A stretch of 64,000 nt of DNA, from contig UQKQ01000003.1 in the NCBI GenBank assembly GCA_900541645.1, positions 1 to 64,000 on the forward strand, in the 5' to 3' direction. This DNA comes from an uncultured Collinsella sp. (lineage in GTDB: Bacteria > Actinomycetota > Coriobacteriia > Coriobacteriales > Coriobacteriaceae). The position numbers were made by a program, and so were the translations under genes. Each line of letters begins with the position of its first letter. The first letter of the stretch is position 1. Positions 41,972 to 50,138 of this stretch are shown piece after piece. Under the pieces are notes generated by a model. That model was not told the DNA's origin. It ran no database searches and saw nothing but the letters and a program-made list of their open reading frames with translations.

Positions 41972-42868
41972 CTAGATATGCTGACGAATCGCGTCGATAT
42001 AGGCCTGCCCGTAGCGCGTAAGCGTCGTGTTCTTGCGCGTGATGATGCCGATCTCCATGTACTCGTCTACATCGAGCGGAATCGAGATGATGCCGGGACC
42101 GTTGAGCTCGTGACTGATCACGCCTGAGCATACCGTGTAGCCGTTGAGGCCCATGGCCAGGTTGAACAACGTCGCACGGTCGCGCACGCGGATATTCTTG
42201 CGGCGCTCAAACGTCGAGGTCAGCTCCTCGGAATAATAGAACGAGTTGTAGCTGCCCTGCTCGTAGGACAAAAACGGATAGTCTTCGAGATCTTCGAGCG
42301 TCACGCTGGAGCGGCCCGCCAGCGGATGGTCAGCACACACAAAAACGTGCGGCGTGGCGCAGAAGAGCCCTTCGAACACGAGCTCGTTGGCCGCCAGCAT
42401 GCGCTCGATGACCTCGCGATTGTGCTCCGACAGATACAGGATGCCGAGTTCGCTTTTCATATGCGCGACGTCCTCGATAATCTCGTGAGTCTGCTCCTCG
42501 CGCAGGGTAAAGTCGTAGCGCGCGGCATCAAACTCACGAATCACATCGACAAACGCATTAACGGCAAAGGAATAATGCTGACAGCTCACACTAAAATGCG
42601 GTACCTGCTCGGACGCGCCCTTGTACTTGCCCTCGAGCAGGTCGGCCTGGTCGAGCACCTGGCGCGCGTAGCCCAAGAAGGTCTCGCCCTCCTCGGACAC
42701 AATGACGCCCTTGTTGGTGCGCTCAAAGATGTGCACACCCATCTCGTTTTCGAGATCGCGGATCGACGCGGTAATCGAAGGCTGCGACACAAAAAGCCGG
42801 CGCGAGGCCTCGGTGATGCTGCCGCATTCGGCAACTTTGACGACATACCTGAGCTGCTGAAGCTTCAT
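41972..42868 (-). CDS. LysR-family regulator, CysB-like
   Basis: 298 residues from the ATG at 42868. MKLQQLRYVVKVAECGSITE, ASRRLFVSQPSITASIRDLE and HIFERTNKGVIVSEEG form the winged helix; the effector domain includes SCQHYSFAVNAFVDVIREF, ELGILYLSEHNREVI, CADHPLAGRSSVTLEDL and GLNGYTVCSGVIS. It reads in the same direction as, and 155 bases before, the MetE-like gene, and starts 10 bases after the HAD gene stop. Control of sulfur amino acid metabolism is inferred from position and resemblance. Confidence 0.85.
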   Translation of the reverse strand: MKLQQLRYVVKVAECGSITEASRRLFVSQPSITASIRDLENEMGVHIFERTNKGVIVSEEGETFLGYARQVLDQADLLEGKYKGASEQVPHFSVSCQHYSFAVNAFVDVIREFDAARYDFTLREEQTHEIIEDVAHMKSELGILYLSEHNREVIERMLAANELVFEGLFCATPHVFVCADHPLAGRSSVTLEDLEDYPFLSYEQGSYNSFYYSEELTSTFERRKNIRVRDRATLFNLAMGLNGYTVCSGVISHELNGPGIISIPLDVDEYMEIGIITRKNTTLTRYGQAYIDAIRQHI

Positions 42869-42878
42869 AGCTTTCTCC

Positions 42879-43787
42879 CTAGACGTTCGTGACGCCGAAA
42901 CCCGTCGCATCCATCTGACGCATAAACGGCGGCATCTCCCCCGTCGCGGCGCAGTCGGCAATCTGATGCAGAGCCCCGGCAACCGCATCGTCTGCCGCAG
43001 CGCCGATATGCCAGCGCGCGGCAGCCGTGACAGCCTCGTTGGCATTGGCGACTGCAACGGAGTTGGGAACGGCGTCGATCATGGGCAGATCGTTATCGGA
43101 ATCGCCAAATACGGCCACCTCATCGGTCGTCAGGCCCAAAGCGCGCGCCAGCTCCAGCGCAGCGCAGCCCTTGTCCCAACCGGCCGGAAGGATGTCAAGC
43201 AGGCGCACTCGGTTGTTGGGAAACACAAGCGAGAGTTCCGGCACCTCAGCGGCAACGCGCTCGCGTAGCTCCACGAGCTCCTCACGTGAACGGGCACTCC
43301 AAATATTCGCCTTAAACACCGGCGCATCATCGACGAAGGGACAGCACGGGGCCTCTTCGCCTTTGAGCCACGCATTACCGCCCGACTCCATGGCGCGACG
43401 AACGCGCTCGGGATCGCTCGTCACGCAGTAGGCATCGTTATTCCAAAAGTCATCACCCAGGCTGTAGACCTTCAGATACGTATCGTCGGTCTCCTGCTCC
43501 AAGTAGTCAGCCAAGCGCATAAGGGCGGCGTTGTCGGTCGCATGCGAGGCTACCGCCTCGCCGTCCACAAACATGACCTGGCCGTTACAGAACGCGCCAG
43601 TCGAAAAACACTCGGAACAATTTTTGAACATCCAGCCCATCGCGGACGGCTGACGGCCCGAAACCGGGCCAAAGTGCAGACCCGCCGCCTGCATGGCATG
43701 AATGCCCTCGATGGCGTAGTCGCTGGCGCCGTCATGCCCGGCCGGAATCAGCGTATCGTCCATATCGGTCAGCACAAGTTTGATCAT
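42879..43787 (-). CDS. HAD-superfamily Cof-type phosphatase
   Basis: 302 residues with the HAD motifs MIKLVLTDMDDTLIPAG (nucleophile Asp and acid Asp), GPVSGRQPSA (motif II region), LDILPAGWDKGCAALELA (Lys motif III) and EVAVFGDSDNDLPMI (motif IV). The large C2-type cap between indicates the Cof/YidA group, which dephosphorylates sugar phosphates and other small molecules including PLP or thiamine precursors. It lies opposite to the thiamine genes; any functional link is speculative. Confidence 0.85.
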   Translation of the reverse strand: MIKLVLTDMDDTLIPAGHDGASDYAIEGIHAMQAAGLHFGPVSGRQPSAMGWMFKNCSECFSTGAFCNGQVMFVDGEAVASHATDNAALMRLADYLEQETDDTYLKVYSLGDDFWNNDAYCVTSDPERVRRAMESGGNAWLKGEEAPCCPFVDDAPVFKANIWSARSREELVELRERVAAEVPELSLVFPNNRVRLLDILPAGWDKGCAALELARALGLTTDEVAVFGDSDNDLPMIDAVPNSVAVANANEAVTAAARWHIGAAADDAVAGALHQIADCAATGEMPPFMRQMDATGFGVTNV

Positions 43788-43825
43788 AGAATCCCCCAGT
43801 CATTTTCACCGTAACCATTGTAACG

Positions 43826-43927
43826 ACCTGCCAAAAAGGGACAGGTTTATTTTGGCAGGTTTTATCTGGGAAAACGCAACGCCCCAGTTGCCAGCTGCCA
43901 AAATAAACCTGTCCCTTTTTGGCAGGT
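43826..43927. repeat. 102-bp element with 33-bp perfect inverted repeat, TGTCCC family
   Basis: 43826-43858 is exactly complementary to 43895-43927. Each arm also contains ACCTGCCAAAA...TTTTGGCAGGT, so each half can fold by itself. The core AGGGACAGG / CCTGTCCCT is shared with other palindromes in the window. The 36-base loop has CTGGG/CCCAG pairs. It fills the gap of 323 bases (43788-44110) between the HAD gene and the TPP riboswitch. Confidence 0.9.
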
Positions 43928-43954
43928 GCGCTAGTATAGGGAACAACAGATTCG

Positions 43955-44048
43955 ATGCGGGAGTGCCGGCGGTGCAAACCACAAGGCTGAGAGGGCATAG
44001 GGCCCAATCCTTTGAACCTGTCAGTTAATGCTGGCGTAGGGAGCATGC
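43955..44048 (+). promoter_or_regulatory. TPP (thiamine pyrophosphate) riboswitch
   Basis: Contains the conserved THI-box pieces in order: GCGGGAGTGC, GGCTGAGAGGGC, CCTTTGAACCTGTCAG and GGCGTAGGGAGCATG. The CTGAGA loop and the AACCTG...GGGA segments bind the pyrimidine and pyrophosphate of TPP. A terminator hairpin follows, so TPP should stop transcription before thiM. Confidence 0.95.
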
Positions 44049-44057
44049 CGCCTTTAC

Positions 44058-44088
44058 AGGGGCGCTGTCTATGCACAGCGCCCCTTTT
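44058..44088 (+). terminator. riboswitch-controlled terminator
   Basis: AGGGGCGCTGT pairs with ACAGCGCCCCT, followed by TTTT; lies between the TPP aptamer and the thiM ribosome site. Confidence 0.85.
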
Positions 44089-44110
44089 CTATGCCAAGGA
44101 GGCATGTGCA

Positions 44111-44950
44111 GTGATTGATTCGGAACAGCTTAAGCAACATGTGGTCAAGGCCGTGGAGGAGATTCGCGCCACCAATCCGATGGCCGGCTCCATCACCAAC
44201 ACGGTGACGATCGACTTTGTCGCCAATGCTCAGCTCGCCGTGGGCGGTTCGGCCGCCATGGTCTATCTGCCCGACGAGGGCGAGGCGCTCGTTGCCGGCG
44301 GCGGCGCCATCTATCTCAACATGGGCACGCTCTTCCCCATCTACGAGCAGACGATTCCCCGCGCGGCCAAGGCGGCACACGACGCCGGCAAGCCCTGGGT
44401 GCTCGATCCGGTGGGCCTGGGCATCGGTAGCCTGCGAACCCAGCTGGTAAACGAGCTCAAGCAGTACAAGCCTGCCATCGTGCGCGGCAACGCCTCCGAG
44501 ATTATCGCGCTCGCCGGCCTGTGGGGTCTTGAGGGCGAGGCGGCTGATCTGAGCCGCGTGCGCGGTGTCGATACCACCGATACGGTCGACGCCGCCCGCG
44601 ATGCCGCCGTGGCGCTCGCCCGCTACACCGGCGGCGCCGTTGTGGTCTCGGGCGAAGTCGACCTGATTACCGACGGCACGACCGTGGCCAAGTCCCACGG
44701 CGGCAGCCCGCTCATGTCCAAGATCACCGGTTGCGGCTGCTCGCAGGGCGGCGTGCTAGCCGTGTACGCCTGTGCCGCCGACCCGTTTACGGCCGCCGTC
44801 TGCGGCACCGCTGTCTACAACGTGGCCGGCACGCGTGCCGCCACTGTCGCCGACGCCCCGGCAAGCTTTAAGGTCACCTTTATCGACGAACTCTACCGCG
44901 CAACCGCCCAGGATATTGCCGATAACAAACTCGAGCTCGAGGAGGCATAG
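44111..44950 (+). CDS. thiM: hydroxyethylthiazole kinase ThiM
   Basis: Phosphorylates the thiazole alcohol in thiamine salvage. The GTG at 44111 after AAGGAGG gives 279 residues; a longer frame would overlap the riboswitch terminator. Motifs: ITNTVTIDFVANAQLAVGGS, GGGAIYLNMGTLFP, PWVLDPVGLGIGSLRTQLV, IVRGNASEIIALAG and GSPLMSKITGCGCSQGGVLA, where the GCGC segment replaces the usual GTGC anion hole with its catalytic Cys. First gene of a riboswitch-controlled operon with the thiamine-binding protein and thiE. Confidence 0.95.
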   Translation: MIDSEQLKQHVVKAVEEIRATNPMAGSITNTVTIDFVANAQLAVGGSAAMVYLPDEGEALVAGGGAIYLNMGTLFPIYEQTIPRAAKAAHDAGKPWVLDPVGLGIGSLRTQLVNELKQYKPAIVRGNASEIIALAGLWGLEGEAADLSRVRGVDTTDTVDAARDAAVALARYTGGAVVVSGEVDLITDGTTVAKSHGGSPLMSKITGCGCSQGGVLAVYACAADPFTAAVCGTAVYNVAGTRAATVADAPASFKVTFIDELYRATAQDIADNKLELEEA

Positions 44951-44953
44951 GCC

Positions 44954-45295
44954 ATGTCCGAACCCGCAACCAATACCGGCATGAACACACTCGTCGCCGT
45001 AGCCATCGCCCCGTGCGGCACCGGCGATGAGCTGTCCGCCGAGGTCGCCGAGGTCGTGCGCGTCATTCGCGAGAGCGGCCTTCCCAACCGCACCACCTCG
45101 ATGTTCACCGAGATCGAGGGCGACTGGGACGAGGTCATGCAGGTCGTGCGCGACGCGACATTTGTGTTGGCGAGCAAGGGCATCCGCACCGAAGTCGTGC
45201 TCAAAGCCGATATTCGGCCCGGATTTACCGACACCATGACCGGCAAGCTCGAGCGCATGGAAGCACAGATCAAAAAGCAGGAGGAAGCACGATGA
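44954..45295 (+). CDS. MTH1187/YkoF-type thiamine-binding protein
   Basis: 113 residues. LVAVAIAPCGTGDELSAEVA, VVRVIRESGLPNRTTSMFTE, IEGDWDEVMQVVRDA and VVLKADIRPG match the DUF77/MTH1187 family, small ferredoxin-like proteins that bind thiamine or its pyrimidine. Begins 3 bases after thiM and overlaps thiE by 4 bases (ATGA). Its position supports a carrier or sensor role for thiamine precursors. Confidence 0.85.
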   Translation: MSEPATNTGMNTLVAVAIAPCGTGDELSAEVAEVVRVIRESGLPNRTTSMFTEIEGDWDEVMQVVRDATFVLASKGIRTEVVLKADIRPGFTDTMTGKLERMEAQIKKQEEAR

Positions 45296-45987
45296 GCATC
45301 CGCGACAACCTTGATATCTCGGCCTATCTGGTACTCGGCCCCGAAAACACGCTCGGGCGTCCCGTGGGCGATGTGGTGGCCCAGGCACTCGACGCCGGCT
45401 TTACCTGCATCCAGGTGCGCTCCAAGGTGGCAAGTGCCCGCGAGATCATCGCGCTGACGGGCGATGCCGCGCAGGCTATCGCTCGCGCCGGCAAGACCGG
45501 CAAGGTCACCCTGCTTATCGACGACCGTCTGGACTGCGTACTCGCCGCACGCGAACAGGGTATCGCTGTCGACGGCGTGCACGTGGGTCAGAGCGATATT
45601 CCCGTCGAAGTCTGCCGCAAACTTCTGGGGCCAGATGCCATCGTGGGCCTTTCGGCCCGTTGCGAGGAAATGCTCGAGTACGTCAAGACCGCCGACATGA
45701 GCCTAGTCGACTACCTAGGCATCGGCCCGCTCCATGAGACCGAGACCAAGCGCGACTGTGGACGCGCGGCAGACGGCTCCATCATCACCAAGAGTTTTGA
45801 GGACCTGGCTGCGCTCCATGTAGCCAGCCCTGTGCCCATCGTGGTGGGCGGCGGCGTCAAAAAGGCCGACCTGCCGCAGCTCAAGGCCACCGGCGTCGAC
45901 GGCTTCTTTGTGGTGAGTGCCGTCTGCAGCGCCGATGACCCCTACGCCGCGGCCAAGGAGCTCGTAGACACCTGGCAGCAGGCATAG
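45292..45987 (+). CDS. thiE: thiamine-phosphate synthase ThiE
   Basis: Joins HMP pyrophosphate and thiazole phosphate. 231 residues: FTCIQVRSKVASAREII (QxR for pyrophosphate), VTLLIDDRLDCVLAAREQGI, GVHVGQSDIPVEVCRKLLG, SLVDYLGIGPLHETETKRD and PVPIVVGGGVKKADLPQL, the usual strand-end motifs of this TIM barrel. Overlaps the previous gene. No thiC or thiD in the window, so the operon looks like salvage that depends on genes elsewhere. Confidence 0.95.
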   Translation: MSIRDNLDISAYLVLGPENTLGRPVGDVVAQALDAGFTCIQVRSKVASAREIIALTGDAAQAIARAGKTGKVTLLIDDRLDCVLAAREQGIAVDGVHVGQSDIPVEVCRKLLGPDAIVGLSARCEEMLEYVKTADMSLVDYLGIGPLHETETKRDCGRAADGSIITKSFEDLAALHVASPVPIVVGGGVKKADLPQLKATGVDGFFVVSAVCSADDPYAAAKELVDTWQQA

Positions 45988-46031
45988 GCATAAGCCGAGC
46001 AGTTGCTCCGCGGCCCCATAACTTCAGCAAT

Positions 46032-46077
46032 GGAAAACGCATCCCAGTTTGGACGTCCATTCTGGGATGCGCTTTCC
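46032..46077. terminator. strong hairpin between convergent genes
   Basis: GGAAAACGCATCCCAG pairs with CTGGGATGCGCTTTCC, with TGGACGTCCA palindromic in the loop; ends the thi operon and the opposing patatin gene. Confidence 0.7.
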
Positions 46078-46099
46078 GCTGAGCACGCGGCAGTTTGCC

Positions 46100-46969
46100 C
46101 TACTCTGCCAGATATGCCTCCAGTGCCGGCAAGGTCGCCTCCGCATCGCGGCGACCAATCTGGTAGATGCGTTCAAGTTCATCGGGCTCGCGACACAGCG
46201 ACGGCACCTTCACCGATTCGCTCGGCCGCACCACAAAGATCTCGCCGGCAGCCTCGCGACGTGCCAGGTCATCGAGCGTGGTATTGTAGACCTCATGCCG
46301 ATGCTCAAGCGCTGCGACAAACTCCGGATAGTGACGGAACACGCGTCGCAGCATGGGCATCACGCTGTTGGGCTGCTTCACAAAGCCCGCTGGCTGCGTG
46401 AGTACCACGATATTGCGGTCATACCCCTGCGCAAACAGCCATGCGCTGGGAATAGAATCAGCCACGCCACCATCCAGATACTTATGCCCGTCAATAGCAA
46501 CGGGACGCGTCGCCACGGGAATTGCCGACGACGCCCGGATCCACTCGATATCGCGCTCGTCGCCATACGGCAGATCGTGATAGACGGCCTTGCCCGTCTC
46601 GATATCGGTACACACGCACGTAAACCGCATGGGGCAGGCGCGATATGTCTCCAAATCGATGGGATCGCGCTCGATGGGCACCTCGTGATAGGCAAAATCG
46701 GCATTGAACATGTCGCCGGTTCGCAACCAGCTCGTCACGCTCGCATAGCGCTTATCGGCACAATAGGCTTTGTTGTAGCGAATGGCGCGGCCGATCTGGC
46801 GCGATTTAAAGTTGTAGCCAAACGCCGCGCCCGCCGAGACACCCACCATATGGTCGCAAGTTAAGCCATGCTCCATCCATACGTCGAGCACGCCCGCCGT
46901 ATACATGCCGCGGTAGCCGCCTCCCTCGAGTGCCAGCCCCACCGTGCGCGTCGTATTTGACTGTGCCAT
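46100..46969 (-). CDS. patatin-like phospholipase
   Basis: 289 residues of the bacterial patatin family (RssA/YlbK group) with a Ser-Asp dyad. GLALEGGGYRGMYTAGVLD supplies the oxyanion hole, MVGVSAGAAFGYNF the GxSxG nucleophile and HKYLDGGVADSIPSAWLF the catalytic Asp in DGG. No signal peptide, so it is cytoplasmic or membrane peripheral. Acyl hydrolase activity on lipids is inferred from the family. Confidence 0.88.
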   Translation of the reverse strand: MAQSNTTRTVGLALEGGGYRGMYTAGVLDVWMEHGLTCDHMVGVSAGAAFGYNFKSRQIGRAIRYNKAYCADKRYASVTSWLRTGDMFNADFAYHEVPIERDPIDLETYRACPMRFTCVCTDIETGKAVYHDLPYGDERDIEWIRASSAIPVATRPVAIDGHKYLDGGVADSIPSAWLFAQGYDRNIVVLTQPAGFVKQPNSVMPMLRRVFRHYPEFVAALEHRHEVYNTTLDDLARREAAGEIFVVRPSESVKVPSLCREPDELERIYQIGRRDAEATLPALEAYLAE

Positions 46970-47293
46970 GCGACCATCTCCGTCCCCGCAAATTCAAACG
47001 GAACAAGTATACCCGTCAACATATATCGTCTCAGTCGCATTTTCATCGAACATCGCATCGTCGCGCCACCGCCTGTCGAACAATAGCCGCCCACAGCATG
47101 TGCACCCATATATAATTGTGTGCTGTTGTTTACACTACTCAGCTGTTATCAACAGCGAACATTAGCCGACAAATTAACTCAACAACGCAGCAAGGCGGGG
47201 GCCTGGATACACGCAAAACGCCGAGCAACGACGCGTGTACACAACAAACTCGCCCGACGCAATCCGCCCCGACCTCAGAAAGCCGCTTAGAAC
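46970..47293. other. 324-base non-coding leader before the GGDEF/EAL gene
   Basis: No gene found. It is AT-rich at 46990-47170. A TATAAT hexamer at 47111-47116 could be a -10 for the downstream gene, leaving a leader of about 170 bases; no good -35 is visible. I looked for a c-di-GMP riboswitch and did not find its core. Confidence 0.4.
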
Positions 47294-50011
47294 ATGGATA
47301 CTGTCAGCAATTACACCGAAACGCTCGAAAAGACCGTCCGTGACCTTCTCGAGCGGCAGGAGGATCTGATCAGGACTGCCTTTACCGACCAGCTTACTGG
47401 GCTTGGCAACCGTGGCGGCTTTGCCCGTTCCCTCGAGGAGCTCTGGGAGCAGGACGCCCCCGTTACCATGGCGTTCATCGATATCGACAATCTCAAGCAC
47501 TGCAACGACGTCTTTGGGCATGACGAGGGCAACCGCTATATCTTGCAGGTAAGTCTCTATCTTAAGCTGTATATGAAGGTGGGCGAAGCGGCGTTTCGCA
47601 TAGGCGGCGACGAGTTTGCCATCCTATCTACGATTGCAACCGAGGACGACCTCGCCGAACGTCTGAAACACTGCCGAACGGTTCTGCTCAAAAACAACGA
47701 TTCCGAGATGCCCCGCTCGTTTAGCTACGGAGTGTCACATGCCGACCCTGCCCTGGGCGAAGCTTCCAATCGCATGACGCTCAATGCCGACCATCGCATG
47801 TACGACTACAAGCTACGTCATGCCATGCACCTCGATCGACGCAATATCACGCAAGTTCACGCCGACGACTTCGAAATAAGCGATCGTATTTTTGACGCCT
47901 TTTCGATGCTCAACGAGGGCCGTTATTTCTTTATCGAGAACTTGGACAAACATCGCACCCTTTGGTCACAAGGTGCCTTGCGCGATCTTGGCCTTCCCTC
48001 GGAGCACATAGACAACTGTCGCGATTACTGGAAAACGCGCGTCCATCCCGACGACCTTGAGGCCTGCATCAACGACATCGACCAAGTCTACAACGGCACC
48101 AAGCACCGTCGCGTCATGCAGTATCGTGTGCGCAACGCCGTCGGCGACTACGTCCTTTGCCGTGCTCGCGGGTTTCGTATCGACGGCGACGGAAATGTCC
48201 CCTCGCTCTATGTCGGCGAGCTCGTCAACCACTCACTTGCCGAAACCGTCGATGCCGCCACAGGTCTCGGAACGCAGCGCATGCTGGCCAACGCCATCGA
48301 CGCCTGCCGCCGCGATCGTTGCGAGACAGGGCTTATAGCGGTGCGCGTTCGTGGCACGACAAAGCTCAACGAGCTCTACGGGGCCGAGGCTGTCGACAAC
48401 ATGCTTGCCGAATACGCAGGCCGCATGCTGTCGATCACCCGCGGCAGGAGCCGGGTCTACCGTTCACGAAGCGTCCAGTTCGTCGTGCTCAGCAACGACC
48501 TGGACCACGAGGCATTCGAGCAACTGACCCGCCACCTTAAAGAGGCCGTTTTCGCTCCTGTTCGAATCGCAGGCGACACCATTACTCCCGTCTGTCTTGT
48601 CGTCCCGGCCTTTTACGAGCACTCAACCCATCAAGCGACCGCCGTTTTAGGCGAACTCGACCGTCGCCTTCGCACGGCCGGCGGGCTTGTCCCCAACGAC
48701 AGCCTCCCCATACCCGAGGCGGAGCGCAAAAGCGCCATCGCCGAACGTATCGACTCGCTCACGGGCCTCTATCGACCCAGCGAGTTTATGCGGCGCGCCA
48801 ACGCATTTCTCGAGGCAAGGCGCAACGGCACCTGGTGCATCGCCACGGTCGACATGGGCCACATGCGCCTGTTTAATGAATGGCGCGGCCAGGCCGAGGG
48901 CGACCGCGTACTCGCCGATGTGGGCACGGTCCTCAAGGACATCGAGAATGCCGATATGGGCGTCGCAGGGTACTGGGGCCAAGATGACTTTTGTGTACTT
49001 ATCCCCTTTAAGCACATCACCGTCCATCAAATCTACAATCGCGTTCGTGAGGCCGTAGCCAGGCATGATGACGGCGTAGGTTTTTGGCCGTCCATGGGCG
49101 TTTACCCCATCGACTCCAATGAGGAAATCACCATCGATGCGCAGGCAAAGGCCATGTTTACCAATCGACGCGCAAAAAACGACTTTAAGGAGCGCATTGC
49201 CATTTTCCGCCCCGCGGAGTACGAGCGCGAAGTCGCGTTCCACCGCACGCTGACCGAATTCCAGTACGCGCTGTCAAATGGTCGCATCACGTACTATCTT
49301 CAGCCCCAGGTCGATATGGAAACCGGCGAGATTATTGGCGCCGAAGCACTCACCCGCTGGATTGACAAGGACGGCTCTCTCATTTCGCCCGCAACGTTTA
49401 TCCCCGCACTCGAGGAAAGCGGCTTTGTAGTGACGCTCGACAAGTACATTTGGCAGGGTGTCGCCATATGGCTTCGCGAGCGTCTCGATCGCCGTCTTCG
49501 CGTGGTTCCGGTCTCGCTTAATGTGTCGCGCGTGGATATCCTTGCCTGCGACGTTGCCGAACATATGGGGGCGCTCGCCGCCCAATACAACCTACCGCCC
49601 GAGCTCATGCGTATCGAGATCACCGAGACGGCTTATACGGGAGAATCCGAGGCCGTGGATAAGCTGACCGCAGATCTGCACACCCGCGGCTTCTCGACCT
49701 ATATGGACGATTTTGGCACCGGTCAGTCCACGCTCGCGATGCTCAAGAACGTCAACGTCGACGTCATCAAGCTCGACCGCACCTTTGTGCCCACCGACCG
49801 CGATCAAGGCCGCAGCACGCAAATCATTTCATCGATGCTCGAAATGGCGCAGTCGCTCCATCTGCCCGTCGTGGTCGAAGGCGTCGAGACAAATGAGCAG
49901 GCGAACATGCTACGACAAATGGGCGCCCGCTACGCTCAGGGCTTCCTCTACTACCGCCCCATGCCGGCGAAGGATTTTGAGGCATTGCTCGATGGTGGCA
50001 ATAACAACTGA
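47294..50011 (+). CDS. multidomain GGDEF/PAS/EAL cyclic-di-GMP phosphodiesterase
   Basis: 905 residues. Order: GGDEF domain 1 (about 28-170, FTDQLTGLGNRGGFARSLEE, intact FRIGGDEFAIL near 103-107); a PAS-like domain (about 205-325); a degenerate GGDEF (about 330-450, signature lost); a third degenerate GGDEF (about 480-620, YWGQDDFCVLI); and an EAL domain (about 640-900) with GAEALTRWID, SLNVSRVDIL, RIEITETAY, YMDDFGTGQSTLAM, VIKLDRTFV and VVVEGVETNEQA, so the metal-binding residues are kept. Predicted to hydrolyse c-di-GMP, possibly also to make it. Weak ribosome site. The N-terminal half resembles the next gene. Confidence 0.9.
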   Translation: MDTVSNYTETLEKTVRDLLERQEDLIRTAFTDQLTGLGNRGGFARSLEELWEQDAPVTMAFIDIDNLKHCNDVFGHDEGNRYILQVSLYLKLYMKVGEAAFRIGGDEFAILSTIATEDDLAERLKHCRTVLLKNNDSEMPRSFSYGVSHADPALGEASNRMTLNADHRMYDYKLRHAMHLDRRNITQVHADDFEISDRIFDAFSMLNEGRYFFIENLDKHRTLWSQGALRDLGLPSEHIDNCRDYWKTRVHPDDLEACINDIDQVYNGTKHRRVMQYRVRNAVGDYVLCRARGFRIDGDGNVPSLYVGELVNHSLAETVDAATGLGTQRMLANAIDACRRDRCETGLIAVRVRGTTKLNELYGAEAVDNMLAEYAGRMLSITRGRSRVYRSRSVQFVVLSNDLDHEAFEQLTRHLKEAVFAPVRIAGDTITPVCLVVPAFYEHSTHQATAVLGELDRRLRTAGGLVPNDSLPIPEAERKSAIAERIDSLTGLYRPSEFMRRANAFLEARRNGTWCIATVDMGHMRLFNEWRGQAEGDRVLADVGTVLKDIENADMGVAGYWGQDDFCVLIPFKHITVHQIYNRVREAVARHDDGVGFWPSMGVYPIDSNEEITIDAQAKAMFTNRRAKNDFKERIAIFRPAEYEREVAFHRTLTEFQYALSNGRITYYLQPQVDMETGEIIGAEALTRWIDKDGSLISPATFIPALEESGFVVTLDKYIWQGVAIWLRERLDRRLRVVPVSLNVSRVDILACDVAEHMGALAAQYNLPPELMRIEITETAYTGESEAVDKLTADLHTRGFSTYMDDFGTGQSTLAMLKNVNVDVIKLDRTFVPTDRDQGRSTQIISSMLEMAQSLHLPVVVEGVETNEQANMLRQMGARYAQGFLYYRPMPAKDFEALLDGGNNN

Positions 50012-50069
50012 TGCGCTCGCGCGCAAAACGCCACCGTCGAAGGGGGCATTTGTCTCCATTAGCTAACTT

Positions 50070-50100
50070 ATATCCCCAATTCAAACCGAATTGGGGATAT
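50070..50100. repeat. 12-bp hairpin between the two GGDEF genes
   Basis: ATATCCCCAATT pairs with AATTGGGGATAT around CAAACCG. It lies 38 bases before the next gene start. No U tract, so an attenuator or repeat is as likely as a terminator. Confidence 0.6.
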
Positions 50101-50138
50101 GATACAAACCGTTGTTCCGCCCAAGGAGGTTATCCATC

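Noticed and set aside
47190..47250. Possible c-di-GMP-I riboswitch before the GGDEF/EAL gene
   Set aside because: ACACGCAAAACGCC superficially resembles the ACGCAAAGCC core, but the GAAA tetraloop and its receptor, and the flanking P1 stem, are missing.
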